Source: Tubulanus polymorphus
Taxonomy: Eukaryota > Nemertea > Palaeonemertea > Tubulaniformes > Tubulanidae
Direction: 5' to 3'
DNA: 64,000 bases
Assembly: GCF_964204645.1 (NCBI RefSeq)
Contig: NC_134025.1
Location: 2,299,001 to 2,363,000, forward strand
A model generated the notes under the pieces. That model was not told the origin of the DNA. It saw only the letters and a program-made list of their open reading frames with translations, and made no database searches. Position numbers and translations under genes: made by a program. Positions 13,435-27,382 of this stretch are shown here, in pieces (position 1 is the stretch's first letter; each line of letters starts with the position of its first letter).

Positions 13435-14685
13435 ATGTTGTCGTCGTCGAACAGCTTAGAAATGAAGCCGTCAACTCAAAAACGGCGCTGTTCGTTTAGT
13501 ATTTGTAGCGTTCTCGGTATGGAAGAAGATGAACCGATGGAAAATACTTCCACAAATAATAACTATCTCAGAAATGGAGAAAGTCATCGCGAAGATTCGG
13601 AAAATCTGGACGTCGAAACTGTTGATGTTGATGAAATCGGCAGCGGAGGGTCATCGCCGGTGCCCGAAATCGGCGACGATTCTGTCGAGTTTAAAACCGA
13701 TAGCGATCATTTGATATTAGGACTTAATAAAACTGAAGATGGCGAAGAAATGGAGTTAAAATCGACTGATGATAAGATTAAGGCGAACAATAGCCGCGGT
13801 GAGAAACCGCCGTTCAGTTATAACGCGTTGATAATGATGGCGATTCGTAGTTCACCCGAAAAACGACTCACATTAAACGGAATTTACGAATTCATTATGA
13901 AAAACTTTCCGTATTACAGAGATAATAAACAAGGTTGGCAAAATTCAATTCGTCATAATCTGAGTTTGAATAAGTGTTTCGTTAAAGTACCAAGACATTA
14001 CGATGATCCGGGTAAAGGTAACTATTGGATGTTAGATCCTTCGAGTGATGATGTATTTATTGGCGGTACGACAGGTAAACTGAGAAGAAGGTCGACTGCG
14101 GCCTCGAGGAGTCGACTCGCTGCCTTCAGGCGCTCGGCTCTTCCCACTAGATTTCCGGACATTTACTCGTTAACTCAACAAGGGAAACCAGTATGGCCAA
14201 TGTCACCAGTTCTGCTGCAGCATCCGAACGCAGTCAATGCGTTAGGTCGTTACGGGTTCTCGTACGGTCTTTTAGACCCGAGCCAACATTTCATGTCGAG
14301 GAACGTGTCTTCGTTATTACCATCGAGAGCATTTTCAATGGACAGATTGTTAGCTACTGATACAACCGTTCCGCCGAGTACATCACCCCCAGCCGCTGCC
14401 GCTGCCGCAGCTGCTGCTTCTGCCGTGTCATTCTGGAATTCTTTACGAACCGCCTCGACGAATCCAGTTTTCTACCAGTCCTCGCAGCTTTCCCCTTCAT
14501 TATCGGCAGCGACTCACCCCGCATTCACCGGCGCAGGGTATCATCACCCATCGATACGGACCTTACCGCTATCTCAAATAGGTCAAACTGGACCGACGAA
14601 CCTATCCGTACATCAACAAACCTCGCCCAAACCGGCGCACAGTGAACGAACTCAATCTGTGACTATTATCAATCGGACAAATTAG
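13435..14685 (+). CDS. FoxG: Forkhead box G transcription factor, copy A (416 aa, intronless)
   Basis: This encodes a FoxG-class winged-helix transcription factor, known in animals as a nuclear repressor in anterior and neural patterning. The forkhead domain spans about residues 123-220, from '[16 protein letters not shown]' through '[15 protein letters not shown]' and '[17 protein letters not shown]' to 'TGKLRRRS'; this is the FoxG signature. An eh1-like motif, 'FSICSVLGM', lies at residues 21-29 and probably binds Groucho. Between them is an acidic Ser/Glu/Asp-rich linker. Downstream are 'WPMSP' (a FoxG motif), 'FSMDRLL' and nine alanines at 320-328. The ATG at 13435 follows 'caaag' and gives a length close to copy B; an in-frame Met at residue 10 is an alternative start that aligns better with copy B. 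The forkhead-coding DNA (13795-14120) is nearly identical to copy B, whereas the rest has diverged. There are no introns, as is usual for FoxG. Confidence 0.97.
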   Translation: MLSSSNSLEMKPSTQKRRCSFSICSVLGMEEDEPMENTSTNNNYLRNGESHREDSENLDVETVDVDEIGSGGSSPVPEIGDDSVEFKTDSDHLILGLNKTEDGEEMELKSTDDKIKANNSRGEKPPFSYNALIMMAIRSSPEKRLTLNGIYEFIMKNFPYYRDNKQGWQNSIRHNLSLNKCFVKVPRHYDDPGKGNYWMLDPSSDDVFIGGTTGKLRRRSTAASRSRLAAFRRSALPTRFPDIYSLTQQGKPVWPMSPVLLQHPNAVNALGRYGFSYGLLDPSQHFMSRNVSSLLPSRAFSMDRLLATDTTVPPSTSPPAAAAAAAAASAVSFWNSLRTASTNPVFYQSSQLSPSLSAATHPAFTGAGYHHPSIRTLPLSQIGQTGPTNLSVHQQTSPKPAHSERTQSVTIINRTN

Positions 14686-14708
14686 TTTATGATATATCAT
14701 TCAACTAT

Positions 14709-14730
14709 CTATATATATATATATATATAT
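14709..14730 (+). repeat. (AT)11 microsatellite in FoxG-A 3' flank
   Basis: A simple AT dinucleotide run starts about 25 bp after the FoxG-A stop codon, presumably in its 3' UTR. An 'aatataaa' string at about 14867 could serve as a weak polyadenylation signal. Confidence 0.9.
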
Positions 14731-16772
14731 CGTAGGATATCAATTTTCTAAACTAAAACTATTTAAAGTGAGTATATACGTATTTTAACTGTATGTGCTA
14801 AACTCCGTACTAGTCATTTATCAGTATCTAATGTTTTGCCATCATTTGTAATAATTCGATCGGTTGAAATATAAAGCTCTTTATAATATTCAAAACAATT
14901 GATAACTTTTATGAAATGTTTGTGTAAAGGAGGTATTTGGATTAGTAGTAACTATAGAATCAATAGTTTCTGGACTTTTTTCCACTTTTTACTAGTGACA
15001 CCTGGCGAATCCTGACAGATGTATTTAAGGTATAGCATAGGTTTATATGCATCGATTTGAAAAAAACCTCAATGACTAATTCAACTGATCCTGAGATTAC
15101 GTCAGGCAAATACATCCTCTCCGTGAGTCTGCAATTTTAGAATTTGCCGCGTACAAACCTGCCCCAAAACATAAAACATCTCTCGAGTGGTAGCTTTTTT
15201 AGGTTTTTGATATTGAATTCGATTAAAAATGATTAACACGAGGAAATAAGGACCGCGCCCGAGTGTACAGTTTCATGCATTGATCTCAGATACTTGTGTG
15301 TTTGAAAACGGAGATTGTATAAGAGTTATCGAGGCAATTCAACAACACGACAACACCTTAAAAATCACCAAAACACCGAGTATAATATTCATGATGTGTC
15401 GCTTTAACGATTCCGGACAATTTTCAAAACAAGCATGTAAGCGTAGGAAGGCTTGGAACGTATAAAATCGATACAGAGTGAAGATGTTGGTTACGCCTTT
15501 CATAAAAAAAAACACAAACAACATCCTTAAACATTATGTAATTACATTTGTATATTTGAAAATCGCTTCAGAGCTTCAAAAATGATGGTTCATTTTGTCT
15601 TTTCTTCAACTGCACGGTCTGCGTTCAAAGCCTACGGTGCCTCGAGCTTCACAGCCCCGGAAGTCGTACCGCTTTCATAGCCTTACCGAGCGAAACAAAA
15701 CCCTGCGGGGGTCTTTACAACAAGATAGTTTTTAAAAAACTGGAAGAGCTTTCATATCAATCTGTCTCACCTCACAGCGCTGTACGACAGAGCCGAATAG
15801 TCAGAATGTATATGGTTTTATAAAATACAATCTTTCGGTAAGAAAATATGTTATAATTTCAAACACGCCGAATACATAATGAAATACAAATACAGTCCAG
15901 AAATTACACATTACAGAATTTTCCGGAAAATTCAGGAAGATGTTTTTCCGCAAATACAAGTCAGAAGCATGAAGACTCGTAACTAGATATGTTTATACTT
16001 TAAATACTTGTCACGTATCCCGAAGACATCAACATTATTCAATAAATCAACTTATTTATTGTAAATAACGTTCAAATAATTCCTCAGTTCGATTTCTGAG
16101 ATTTACTGTCAGTAACGCTCTATTTGTTTTCTATCTATAGATATCTATTTTGCCTATAAGCGACGGTTTTATCGATTAATTCGGTTATTCGAGAAAATGT
16201 GCATTTCATATCGGAGATTTCCTCTATCCATGAAATTGTTCAAATAAACACAGTCATTCGACTCGAAATGAATTAAACATTACGATAATTGGAACGTACG
16301 CACAATATCTCTTTCTTTCTTTAGTTCGAGAATTATTTCAGTTTTTTTCCACTTCCCTTTCGGTTTTCGGTCGGTTTATACATGAGAATTGAAATTCAAA
16401 TGAACCGATCGCATCAAAGACCGAAAATGTTTTACTTTCGATAATTGCAACTTTGTACCGTCTGTTCTGATGCTGTCATTGCTTTGTAAAACTACCAACT
16501 CATCAACTACACGACTGTTATTTGCAGCGAGCTAAGGTATAATCCGGTCATAATTATGGCCAATAATAGTCGGCAAGAAGATCGCAACTTCTTCACTTCC
16601 GTAGGTAAGCCCCTTGTGTTCACGACGTCCGTCGGCCAACACGCAAAAACCCTCTCCCACGAGGCTTAATTACGTTTGATGAAGTAAAATGAGGAAGCGA
16701 ATCTGCAAATATTTTGTCACAAAACATGATTAGCTTTCATGTCGGTTATAGATGAGACGGTATTGCGAGAAG

Positions 16773-17391
<619 letters not shown>

Positions 17392-18557
17392 GACGTAACT
17401 GGGCGACGACCGATACTACCAGAACGTTATACGATATAATTGTTCCATTGTAAAACCGTGTTGCGTATTAAACTATGTAATTATTTTACCGGTAGGCGCA
17501 CGAAGCTCCGTTTTTCCCTAATCGGAAAACATTTTACCGATTTTACGTTGTAAACACGTTCGATTTTTGCCGTCAGCTGTTGATACAGATAAAAGGGTGT
17601 GTACTGCGCACACAACATCCGAGTATCAGTCGATATATTTCGATGACATCATATAGAAATCGTATCTTTTTTTGTTTAGCGATGTAATATACACGAAATC
17701 AACATTTTAGGAAACAACGCACGATTATTGACGTTACAGGGACGTGAACAGTTCTGACGTCACGTATACCTAAGTGATGTCATCACAGTTGTCGACGTCA
17801 CGGAGATGTACGTGTAATCGTCAACGTCACTGGTAAACTTTTAGAAGACAGTTAGGAAAGTAAACTTTAACCAACGCCCCTCCCCGCTAGGATTCCTTCA
17901 GGAAGTTTTATTTCTCGTTCCTAAATCCTGGTATTGTTTTCACAGTCGCTCATTAGTTTAGAATCGACGGCGAAGAAAACAGGAACTGCTTTAGACATCC
18001 GACTTAATCAGTACAAGAACGAACTTTCCAAAGCGATGACAAATGTTGTCTACGGTGTGTATGAATTCCCCTGGGTAGTTAGCTCTCACCTTTGAGGATA
18101 AACTCGCTTTGTAATAGATATAATTTCGTCATATTATCGGTGTCAAAATAAAATTGATATCATGCAATTAGCCGAGGATCTGTGGTGGCATTAGTCATCC
18201 CGATACTGTCAATGCATGGTTATTTGTTTCGTATGCAGTCATTATTGGCATATGTAGCACCAAAGCAAATCAGTGTTTTCAATATTTTGCAGAATTGCAG
18301 ACACTTTAACAGTTACAAATTACGGTGAACGCGCAGACATGAGACTGTCGCTGTCAACGAATGATATATACTTTCTACTTTCTATATCAATTTCCTCGCT
18401 AAGTAGAGTTTGACAAATGGATACCCTGAAACTTTCCTCGTATTTTCAGGGTCATAGCTTTTGAGACGTGCACTAGTTATAGGAAAGATGCCCTGAATGA
18501 TTTTCATCTTGACATATTTCGGTAAATGTATTGGCTATAGCCATGAACGCGGATATA

Positions 18558-18690
18558 GTCGCTTTTGATCGGGCCAAATTGGGCTTTTGGCACCAGTTCG
18601 AACGGTTAGCCCGGATCGAATCTGGCACCGGTCAAAAAATGGCTCGTGCGATCGGGTCTTCCGCTCACAATTCTATCAATAACATCTGGT
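18558..18690 (+). repeat. Dispersed 'GGCCCGTGC' family, partial copy 2
   Basis: Contains 'gatcgggccaaattgggc', 'ttagcccggatcgaatctgg' and 'ggctcgtgcgatcggg', which are the building blocks of the repeats at 240-575 and 22612-22875. The copy is short and diverged. The small open frame over it is a by-product. Confidence 0.4.
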
Positions 18691-21600
18691 GTAAGTATTT
18701 CGATAAAAGTTTGAGAAGAAAATTGCTCGGTTGAACGATGGGCTCGTGGACTCTAAAACGAGTTTTATGGTCCACATTTCAAACATCGTTGAATCGATAA
18801 CCGAAAACAAAATGGAACCACCGTGACAGATAATCGTTAAGTAACGCGTTAAGAGTATAAATACCGCCGAAAATGTGACTGCAGGCGATCAAATACATTA
18901 TACGCCGTATTTCAGGAAATAACAAACACTGACAGATCCACCCTAGACACATGGTACTCGTGTCAATTGATTTTTACGATTTTGTGCATACAAGCGAAAC
19001 ATTTGAACCTCGAAGTGGGCGTTAAAATATTAGAGTTATAGACGATTATAAAAACAGAATGAATATGATACTACGATATGGAATAACATAGAAGTGGATG
19101 TTGTTGTAAATACGATTCTTCCAGAGTTTATAGAATATCAATTTTCTTTTTCATTATAAACTAGATTTTCGCTGAAAGAAGTTCTTAAAGGAGTTTTCGT
19201 GAATGGCCACCTAATAGAGCGTAATAAATTAGTGTCAACGTCTGTCAATCTTCTCTTCTTATCAGTTAATAGCGGCGACAAAGCCGAAGTGACAGTTGTC
19301 AGTCGTATAAATAGAAACCAATTTTATGTTTCATTTTCGCGTGTTTACAAAGTTGATGAATTAAAAACTTGATTTATTGTCGACGATGACAATTCAGTCG
19401 CAGAACTGTATTCAAAACGTCAATACGTTGTAAGCACCTTTATATTTCTACCGTGAAGTTTTATTTTCATTTCGGATTAAAACATGACAAGGTTTGTTCT
19501 ATTTGCCCACCTTATTCTTTATATTTCTGTATTCTACATTATGTTTATTGTTGTGTCTGAAACCGCGTCTCGATCCAATTAATACACACTGTTTGACAAA
19601 CCCAATTCACTCGTGTAAGATGCCTTTCTCAAACCTGTTCCGATTCAAACATTTTATTTCTGCAGCCCTCGAATGTCTGTAAACTTCATTAAGTTAGAAA
19701 TGGAATAGATAAACATCGTAACAAGATCTTAGACTAATAAGTCAATTGATTTTGTTCTTTCTTGGCGGTATAAAGTCACCTCATCTCGACATTAACCCCA
19801 GATGTTTATGAGATTTGACATTATGATCTCATGCTGATTTCTCACTTATTTCCAATTTTCCAATTTCCAACATTTATTGATAGCTTTGTCTTGTATGAAA
19901 ACCCATTGTACCTGCGCTACTTTAATAAAATGCTGGTCTTAATGTAAATCAATAATGCGCAGATTCTGCATCTGCTGGATGATTGTTAAACGGATTAACG
20001 TTGGATTAAGAGTTGAGTCCTAACAACAGGGGTAGCGCAGTCTCTACCACAAACTAGAACGTGTCGGTATGTAAATAATTATGGCCCTCATCGACCTCAG
20101 GCTCGGGCATAAAATCGGCAGATGATTGAAACTTCGCCTATAAACATCAGTAGAGAAAATAATTGGACGTCAAGGTGGTTTTCTAACTGACGTCTATTTT
20201 ACTGATCATTCGCATTAGCGAGTGACCTCGGGGTTCGGGTATAACCGGAAAATTATCTCAGATATTTGTGAATATGGCCTCAGTTGGTTATAATGACCGG
20301 GCAGAATGTTGTAAAGCCTGTTGATTTTGTATACACACCTTCTCAATTCAGGCCAGTTTGCCTGGAAGCAGGGGTCCAACTTTTCTCGAAATAATAACAA
20401 CCATTTCACAATGCTATTGTGTACCCCAGAAATTGGGTTTCACAAAATAGTCCTTTGAAAAATCATGCGGGCCATTTCTTTGCCCGGAGGCAAAATGGAA
20501 ACCAGGAAAAATCCTAAACAATATCTACTACAGTAAAACCTTCTGTAAGAAACAACCAAGGCGTTCAAGAAAACCATTAATATTTCTCAGTTTGGGTATT
20601 GTTTGAGCGGTAATGTTTATAGGACAATAACTACCTCAGGAGGGCCGAGTCAAAGCTACAGGATAATCGTCAGGAATATAAGAAATCATAAGGCCGTGAA
20701 ATGCCGCTACACGTTTTTATTCAAACAGGATTTCTGTTGTGCTTTGTTGGTACAACATATTTCAACAAAACACGCCAGCCTTATGAAAAACCCTGCCCAA
20801 ATAGTGAAGCTACTTTTTCATCGGTTGATGGCACAATGAATATAACGGTTATCCGTGCGTCTATTCAAAACAGTTCTTAACAAGAAATAAAAAAAAATGC
20901 ATCATTACTGACCCTTGGGCTATGGGCTAAACTAAAAATTAATTCTCTCGTTTTTGAATTCATAAAGGAACCTAATGGTCGGGTCGGTTAGTAGTAAACT
21001 TTCAAATGAAAACATGTATTTATCCGTCCGACAATGAGCGAATAATAAAGACGTCCAGAGAGACCACATGCCGACCAATGCGGTCTTCAAACAAGGACGA
21101 ACGCATTCAGAGTTCGAGAAAAAAACACTTAAAAGGGCATATAGCATGACTTATTAAATATCTGACCAGGGGGCAGCAGTGTATGTATATGATATGAGAC
21201 AAAGTGTTACCATGGATGTCGGACAGCTCTTCAGATAGTTTATAAACCACTCGATACAATAACAGTGTGGTTATTAAAACACGCTGAGTACGTTGATTAC
21301 CCGTTGTATTTGTCGTAAACTGCACGGATAAGTGTCATTATACACGACTCTTATTCACGCCTTGGTTGCGACATCGGACACCATAACTATCACCTTCCAA
21401 TAGAACCAGTAAACAACACTGAGCGGTCATTACCGCCAATATCGAAAATTAGCTTTGTATATACTACAAGACTTCTACAATGACGAACTCTTTTTGATTC
21501 AATCGATATCATCTGCCTTCTTTGACTTCACTTGCGCATAATACGCGATTAGAACATTTCATGTTCTCTGTTTATGAATGAACTAATTTCGCTAATATGT

Positions 21601-22611
21601 TATATAGATTTCGATCTATTAAACGTGTAATAAAGAAGCTTCGTTTATCCATTTTCAAATGAATGCATCGCCCTTCAATAAATGTCGCGCCGGTGATTGA
21701 ACGATTGATTAATCAATTCCGGTTTATTGTAAGTAGATGAACGACTCGAACTCGTTTACTCATTTTTCACTTAACACCTAACCGTTTATATCACACGTAA
21801 TTAACGCATTTATTCATTAGATAAATGAATGATAGTCTTTAATGAAAATAACTGAATTATTTATAGATGCAACATAAATATTTCTCAATATGAAACCACT
21901 ATCGCGTCGTTATTTTAAATCGATGATAATTTACCAAATAGCCATTGCCCTCAGCGCGTGTATCAGTGCATTTTACAAGTTGATTCTAATTTCGTATTTC
22001 TATAAATGATTTTTCTCTTGTAAATCGCGAGAATTTATCGATTTAAAACACCGACATTTTCGTTTTCCACGCAGTACTTCTGATATTTACTTCGGAGGTG
22101 CCAAATTTTGTCAATTTCTCTTCAGGCGAAAAACGATGTTTCATCTCGTATCGCGTAATGATTCATAATTCAACTCAAAAATAGATATGAATAGCAATTA
22201 AAAGCCTGGTATTCCGTTGAGCTGGTTCTAGACTTTCAAAAAAAATGTGTAGAAAATGTCACGATAGAACATGGAGTTCACTGTTCGGTTTTCCAAAGAA
22301 AAAAAAATCTTTTTCACGCTTTTGTTTTTATCCTGAATTCAGTCAATATGATTGAACTGTCTTTTCGCCATATGTGCTCTGCGTTTTTGCAAACCCTCGA
22401 ATCAATTCCAATCGTTATTGTTTGATGTTCGTTGTTTCTGTTTGCTTGCAACATCTTGTTTTTGTTCCCGTTGTTTCCAACAGAGTTTTATTAGAAATTT
22501 CCTTTTTTTCATACGGATCAACGCGATAGGTTTTTCTTACGTCCCGTCACACACCTGTTGCACGTCGCAATTTCAATGATACACTGACTCAGTGGAACTC
22601 TAGACACAACG

Positions 22612-22875
22612 TTGAAAGTAACTAAACCCAAGGTCAGAAAGGTTAGATTTGGCCCAGGTCAAATAGGCCCGGATCTGAACCGAGTCAAATTTGGCCCGTG
22701 CCTAATTACTAACGCAAATCACTCACTCGATATGCTGATCTCAATAGGATGCTGTGACAAGCGGACGAGTGACTTCCAGTCCCATGTTTTCGGTCGGACC
22801 AAATTTGACCTTGACAAACAGGCACGGGCCCATTTAGCACCAATGTGAACGAGTCGAAAATTCAGCCCGGGTAAG
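22612..22875 (-). repeat. Dispersed 'GGCCCGTGC' family, copy 3 (inverted relative to copy 1)
   Basis: On the minus strand this copy reads 'cgagtgagtgatttgcgt', then 'aggcacgggccaaatttgac', then 'cagatccgggcc'. The same order is seen on the plus strand at 472-560. The other half carries 'ggcacgggcccatttagcac' and ends near 'attcagcccgggtaag'. No transposase is encoded. Confidence 0.55.
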
Positions 22876-23819
22876 AAACGCTCGCGTGATCGTGGCTAAA
22901 CACTGACCACAAAATTGCCTTCAGAATTGCATTTATTTCCAGAAAATTGAAGTCAATTGTTACACGATGATTTATCACACATGAATCATTATTCACTTCA
23001 TTACGCAGGTGCGCGTTCTATAGGAAACGAGCGTCGTTTTGTATAGACTCATTCTATACATCCGACTGTCTGAATATTGAGTTGTATTACTCTGTATCAG
23101 AGACACGCGAGGGCGAGAAGGATTTTTTTCTATCAATTGTATCATTATTTAATCCATCTAATCCTGTATAAGTGGTCTCTCGCTACTCTCTTCACACATC
23201 GTTTAAGCGTCGCATACCGTTGCTGGTGGCAACCTATTCTGACGATGTGTTTTCTCACGCCGAGCGGTGACGATTCTCTGAAAAGCGAGGATTCTCTCCG
23301 AAAAAAGTCGCCCTCGCATCGAAAACAATTCAATCATAAGTTAAAATCGGATTTGACGTTTTGTTAAGACCGTTTGCCAGTGATTAATATTCCTCGAACA
23401 CGTGGGATTAATAATCTTAACCTCCTCGAAATAGAATAATAGGCCTTCAGCATCGGGCAGCTTTTCAGTTCTAAGCACCTGGAACTTTTTTTTCATTTTT
23501 CTTTGAAATCTCCACCGGATATTCTATACTATGACTAAAAGACGTAAATTTTTGTGATAAAAATCACTTCGTGTTTTTGATTTCAAGTGAAATACAGAAT
23601 ACACGAACAGAAATATTCATGGAACTTATAATTTCAATGCAGTAACGGTGAATCACACTCAGAGGATATTGTTAACGGAATAAAACAATGATTTGACATT
23701 TGTGTCGTAAAAATGTCATTCCTGTATAATGTTTGATGTGATCATTAATGGTTAATCCGCACACGACCAACGTCTGAAAGCCCGACCCTCACGCTATTTC
23801 TGGACTTGATTTAGATCTT

Positions 23820-23845
23820 GAATCTGAATCTGAATCTGAATCTGA
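23820..23845 (+). repeat. (GAATCT)n hexanucleotide repeat
   Basis: A little over four tandem copies of GAATCT, ending in 'gagatgg'. A simple repeat with no gene context. Confidence 0.9.
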
Positions 23846-26800
23846 GATGGCGTGACGAGATCTATACCGTAGCTATACTTTTCGGAACTTTGATATTTTG
23901 GTAGATTATTTAGCCTGATTATAATACTGAGGTCATCGAGTGTGTTACCCAAACATAGTGAAACTAGTGGATTTCTTCATTTCAATGTCCATATTGTCAT
24001 AGAAATGATAAGTTCAAATGGAAAGATTTTTAAAACTAGCTCGAATGAAAACCATAAGTTCACTCTCTGAACTCTGACGTTATAAGTACAACGTGAGTGC
24101 AATTTGGGTTTCCCATAGTGTAAGTAGTATTTAATTGTGCGATGAATTCTGACCGCAGAGAACGGTATAATGGCACAGACGTCCACGTGCGCTAAAATAT
24201 GACTGAAGGATGATGGTACTAGCAAAAAAAACAACCTATTGTCAAATACTCAAATGTTATACGTGTCTGGTCGCTCGTATTACCTTAACTGACAATTGCA
24301 CGCTCGACAGTAAATGTCTGCAGCGGCGACGGCTGCGGTTATTTGTGTAATTAGATTAAAAACTTCGCTACCACCACCATCAGTCTAAAAACGTCATTCG
24401 CCAGACTAAAAAACCATCGGGGTTGTCATTATCAACATCAATAGGACACGACCAACTACAATTATTTTGATATAAACTTATTTCAGGTTCACAATGGAAA
24501 TTGTTCACGCCACAGGTCGATATCCTTTTGGTGGGAAAACCGCTCGTTTTTTTTTTTCAGATATTGCAAATGGGTTGGTGTTTGTGTCTATCAACAAATA
24601 TAAGCAAGAATGGAAATATACGCAACATTTCATGTGCAATTTTCTACCCAGAAGTGACAATTGACATACTGGGCTACGTTACTAAAATCATGACCATTTA
24701 GTCCAATAAACATATATATTATACAAATCAAAACAATATTGAACGATGCAGTAATTATGGCTTGTATGTTTATCCACAAAGTAATTCGCGTCAATTACCT
24801 CTAAGAATTGATTCTAAATTGGTACAATTTGGTAATTAGCAGTACGCTACTTCCTGCCATGGAACCAATTGTTTTGTTTTAGCCTATTTATGATAAAATC
24901 CTGCTGTGACGAAAAAGAACATATCTACAATCGTGGCATACATAACTTCACTCTACATAGCTCTAGACACTTTAGTATATTATTTATTGACTTGCGATCT
25001 AAGGTCCATCAATTCAAATTGTGGCATTCTACATGCGTGTAACTGATATATGACACCTGTTATGTTAAAGTTCAACAAAAAGTTTTTGAAGTTTAGAACT
25101 GGCTTCAGGCTTTGTAGTTGAGAGCTGTGCAGAAAAATAAATCCTACCACGCCTATACTCTCTTATCGTACGTGATATAGTTATAGCCAGAACATGAAAT
25201 ATTAATTGAAACACCCATTTTGATTTGACTATGAACAATTATCGCCAATTCTCTGAGGCGCAATAGTTAATTCGCTATATAAACGATATTTTTAGAAAAG
25301 GCCTTTCGTGACACGAACGCATATTAGTAAAATCAAAATACTAAGACAGATAAAAACGGCCCATATTTATCGGCGGGCCCGTGGCAGTTTACCATCAACC
25401 GAGTCAAACAAACAACGTGAGGTTGTGTAAGAAAATTGGTGGCATTACCAACATTCCCCGGAGCAGACGATCACTATGCCTTCATTAGTAACTTCCGCTT
25501 TGACAGGAAAAATGCACAATTTGCAAACATCCCAATGTTGGTAATTTGTTGTCACTCTCATGGGGATGGCTGCCCTGTGTTCGAGCCCAGGGCGATGTCA
25601 AAGTTACAGCGTGTTCTCGTTTAATTAAGCTAAGTTAAACATGACAGTGAGGTAGTTTTCCATATGGGGCACCTGATGTCTCCGTACGGAAGAGAATGAT
25701 GTTAATCACTAACAGAAATAGAAGCTAGAAACCTCGTGGCTAAATTACATCATATAGCTGTCGATGATGCTAAAAGGTCAGAATGTCACCTGCTTTCTGG
25801 GGATGTTAATATTTCGCTGTAGGTGTCGTTTCCTAATTAGGAAATCTACTGTTTTAAAAGCACGATTCTCTCTATAATCATCCGACAACAAAGCCACAGC
25901 GACTGACAGTCCAGTTTCGAGTAAGTATCAAAACCTTTAACATTGCTTCAGGTCGGCGTGTTAATGGTCCTTTACGTACATAAAGATTGATTCATATGAT
26001 TTGGTGCCCAAAGCAAATCAAATCGAAGAGGGGGTAATTTCGTAACTCAAGTTCATAGATATTGTCCATTTTCATATTTTGGTAATTTTCCACGTGTAAA
26101 TAGTCGGAGAGTATTTTGTAGTTTTTTTTCGCAAGCCGGGCGGCTCCATAGCGCAATAGCCATCGCCGAATTTCCATTCAGACACATAAGTCCTAATTTT
26201 AGGTATGATTGCGCGTTTCCGGTTCCTAGAATTATTACCCGATAGAGTCTAATGCGAGATGTTTTATCAACAACGGCAATCACAGCTATTTCAAGCAATT
26301 ACTTATAACAGGTTTGATATTTTCCAAGCAATAGGTTATGATAAGTTTGGCCTGTGTCTGACGAGTAAATCGGAGTCACGCCGAGAAGCAGGCAATTTCG
26401 GTAAAACCAGGCAACTGAAAGCGAACTTAATTGGGCAACTTAGAGTTGATAAAACTCTGTGTGTGGCCGGCGAAAAGTCTAAAAAGGTCAGATTTGATTC
26501 TAGAAATGGTGAAATTACATCGGGATTGTTTCCTGTAACCGGACAACTGTAAAAGCCTCCTGATGATGGTGGTTTGTTACAGGAGAAATAACCGAGCACA
26601 AATTCTTCGTGAAATATACAACTAGACATATCAACCACATCCTAATTCAATGAATGAAACTATGTTTTCCTATTCGTGGTTTGATGTTTAATATTGTTTG
26701 ATATATAAGGATTAGTGTCAGCCAGTGTTTATATTTCTTCAGGCAATATTCAAGAAAGCTGGAGACGTTGGAGTCAAAGGGTCGCGCCAGATAACACGTC

Positions 26801-26993
26801 GAAGCCGTAGGTCCTATATTCAATATCATAATTGTTGATGTCGTTTCGTATTGGAAAAAAAACAAATAAAGAACTACTATATCACTGCAGTCGTTGCATT
26901 TAAATTCAAATACTTCTAAAGTTTGTATCTTTCAAGCGTGAAACGAGAACTGCTGGAAAATGCGAATGTATCGGACGGATGTATACTATAAAA

Positions 26994-27277
26994 CCAGGGG
27001 AAAATTCCACAGTCATAGCTTAGATCTAAGACCAATGGGCCGGTTCCATAGTCAGGGCTTAGACTTTGGACCAGTCTAAGACTATCTTAGTTTTATAGCT
27101 AATCTAACAGCTTAAGACCAGTCTGAAGATTTAAGACCACTTTTGGACTTAAGTCTCGACTATGGAACCAACCCATGACTATAGCTGATCACTTCTTATA
27201 GCCGATCAAATGTAGCTCAGTCTTAAGATTCAAGACAACTTTTGGACTGAACTTACGACTGTGCAACTGGGCCCTGG
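26994..27277 (+). mobile_element. Nested foldback elements of the 'GGTTCCAYAGT' family
   Basis: An inner element at 27037-27174 begins 'gggccggttccatagtc' and ends with its near-inverse 'gactatggaaccaaccc'. It lies inside an outer pair: 'aattccacagtcatagctta' on the left and 'gaacttacgactgtgcaactg' plus 'ggccctgg' on the right. Both are internally rich in 'cttaagacc'/'ttggactta' repeats. The tips are related to the 'CCAGTTCCACAGTT' terminal repeats elsewhere in the window. The element is non-coding and probably non-autonomous. Confidence 0.6.
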
Positions 27278-27382
27278 ATCATTGACCTGTAAACTGGTTG
27301 TTGTTGTCCAGGTTATAACAGGGCAACAACGTTACGAACTGTTGCGCTCAGAAAGATATCAGAGGCTTCATCCAAACCATTC

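Noticed and set aside
25444-25545. 12-bp perfect inverted repeat (attaccaacatt / aatgttggtaat)
   Set aside because: Short arms with a ~78-bp loop and no second copy seen; too weak to call an element.
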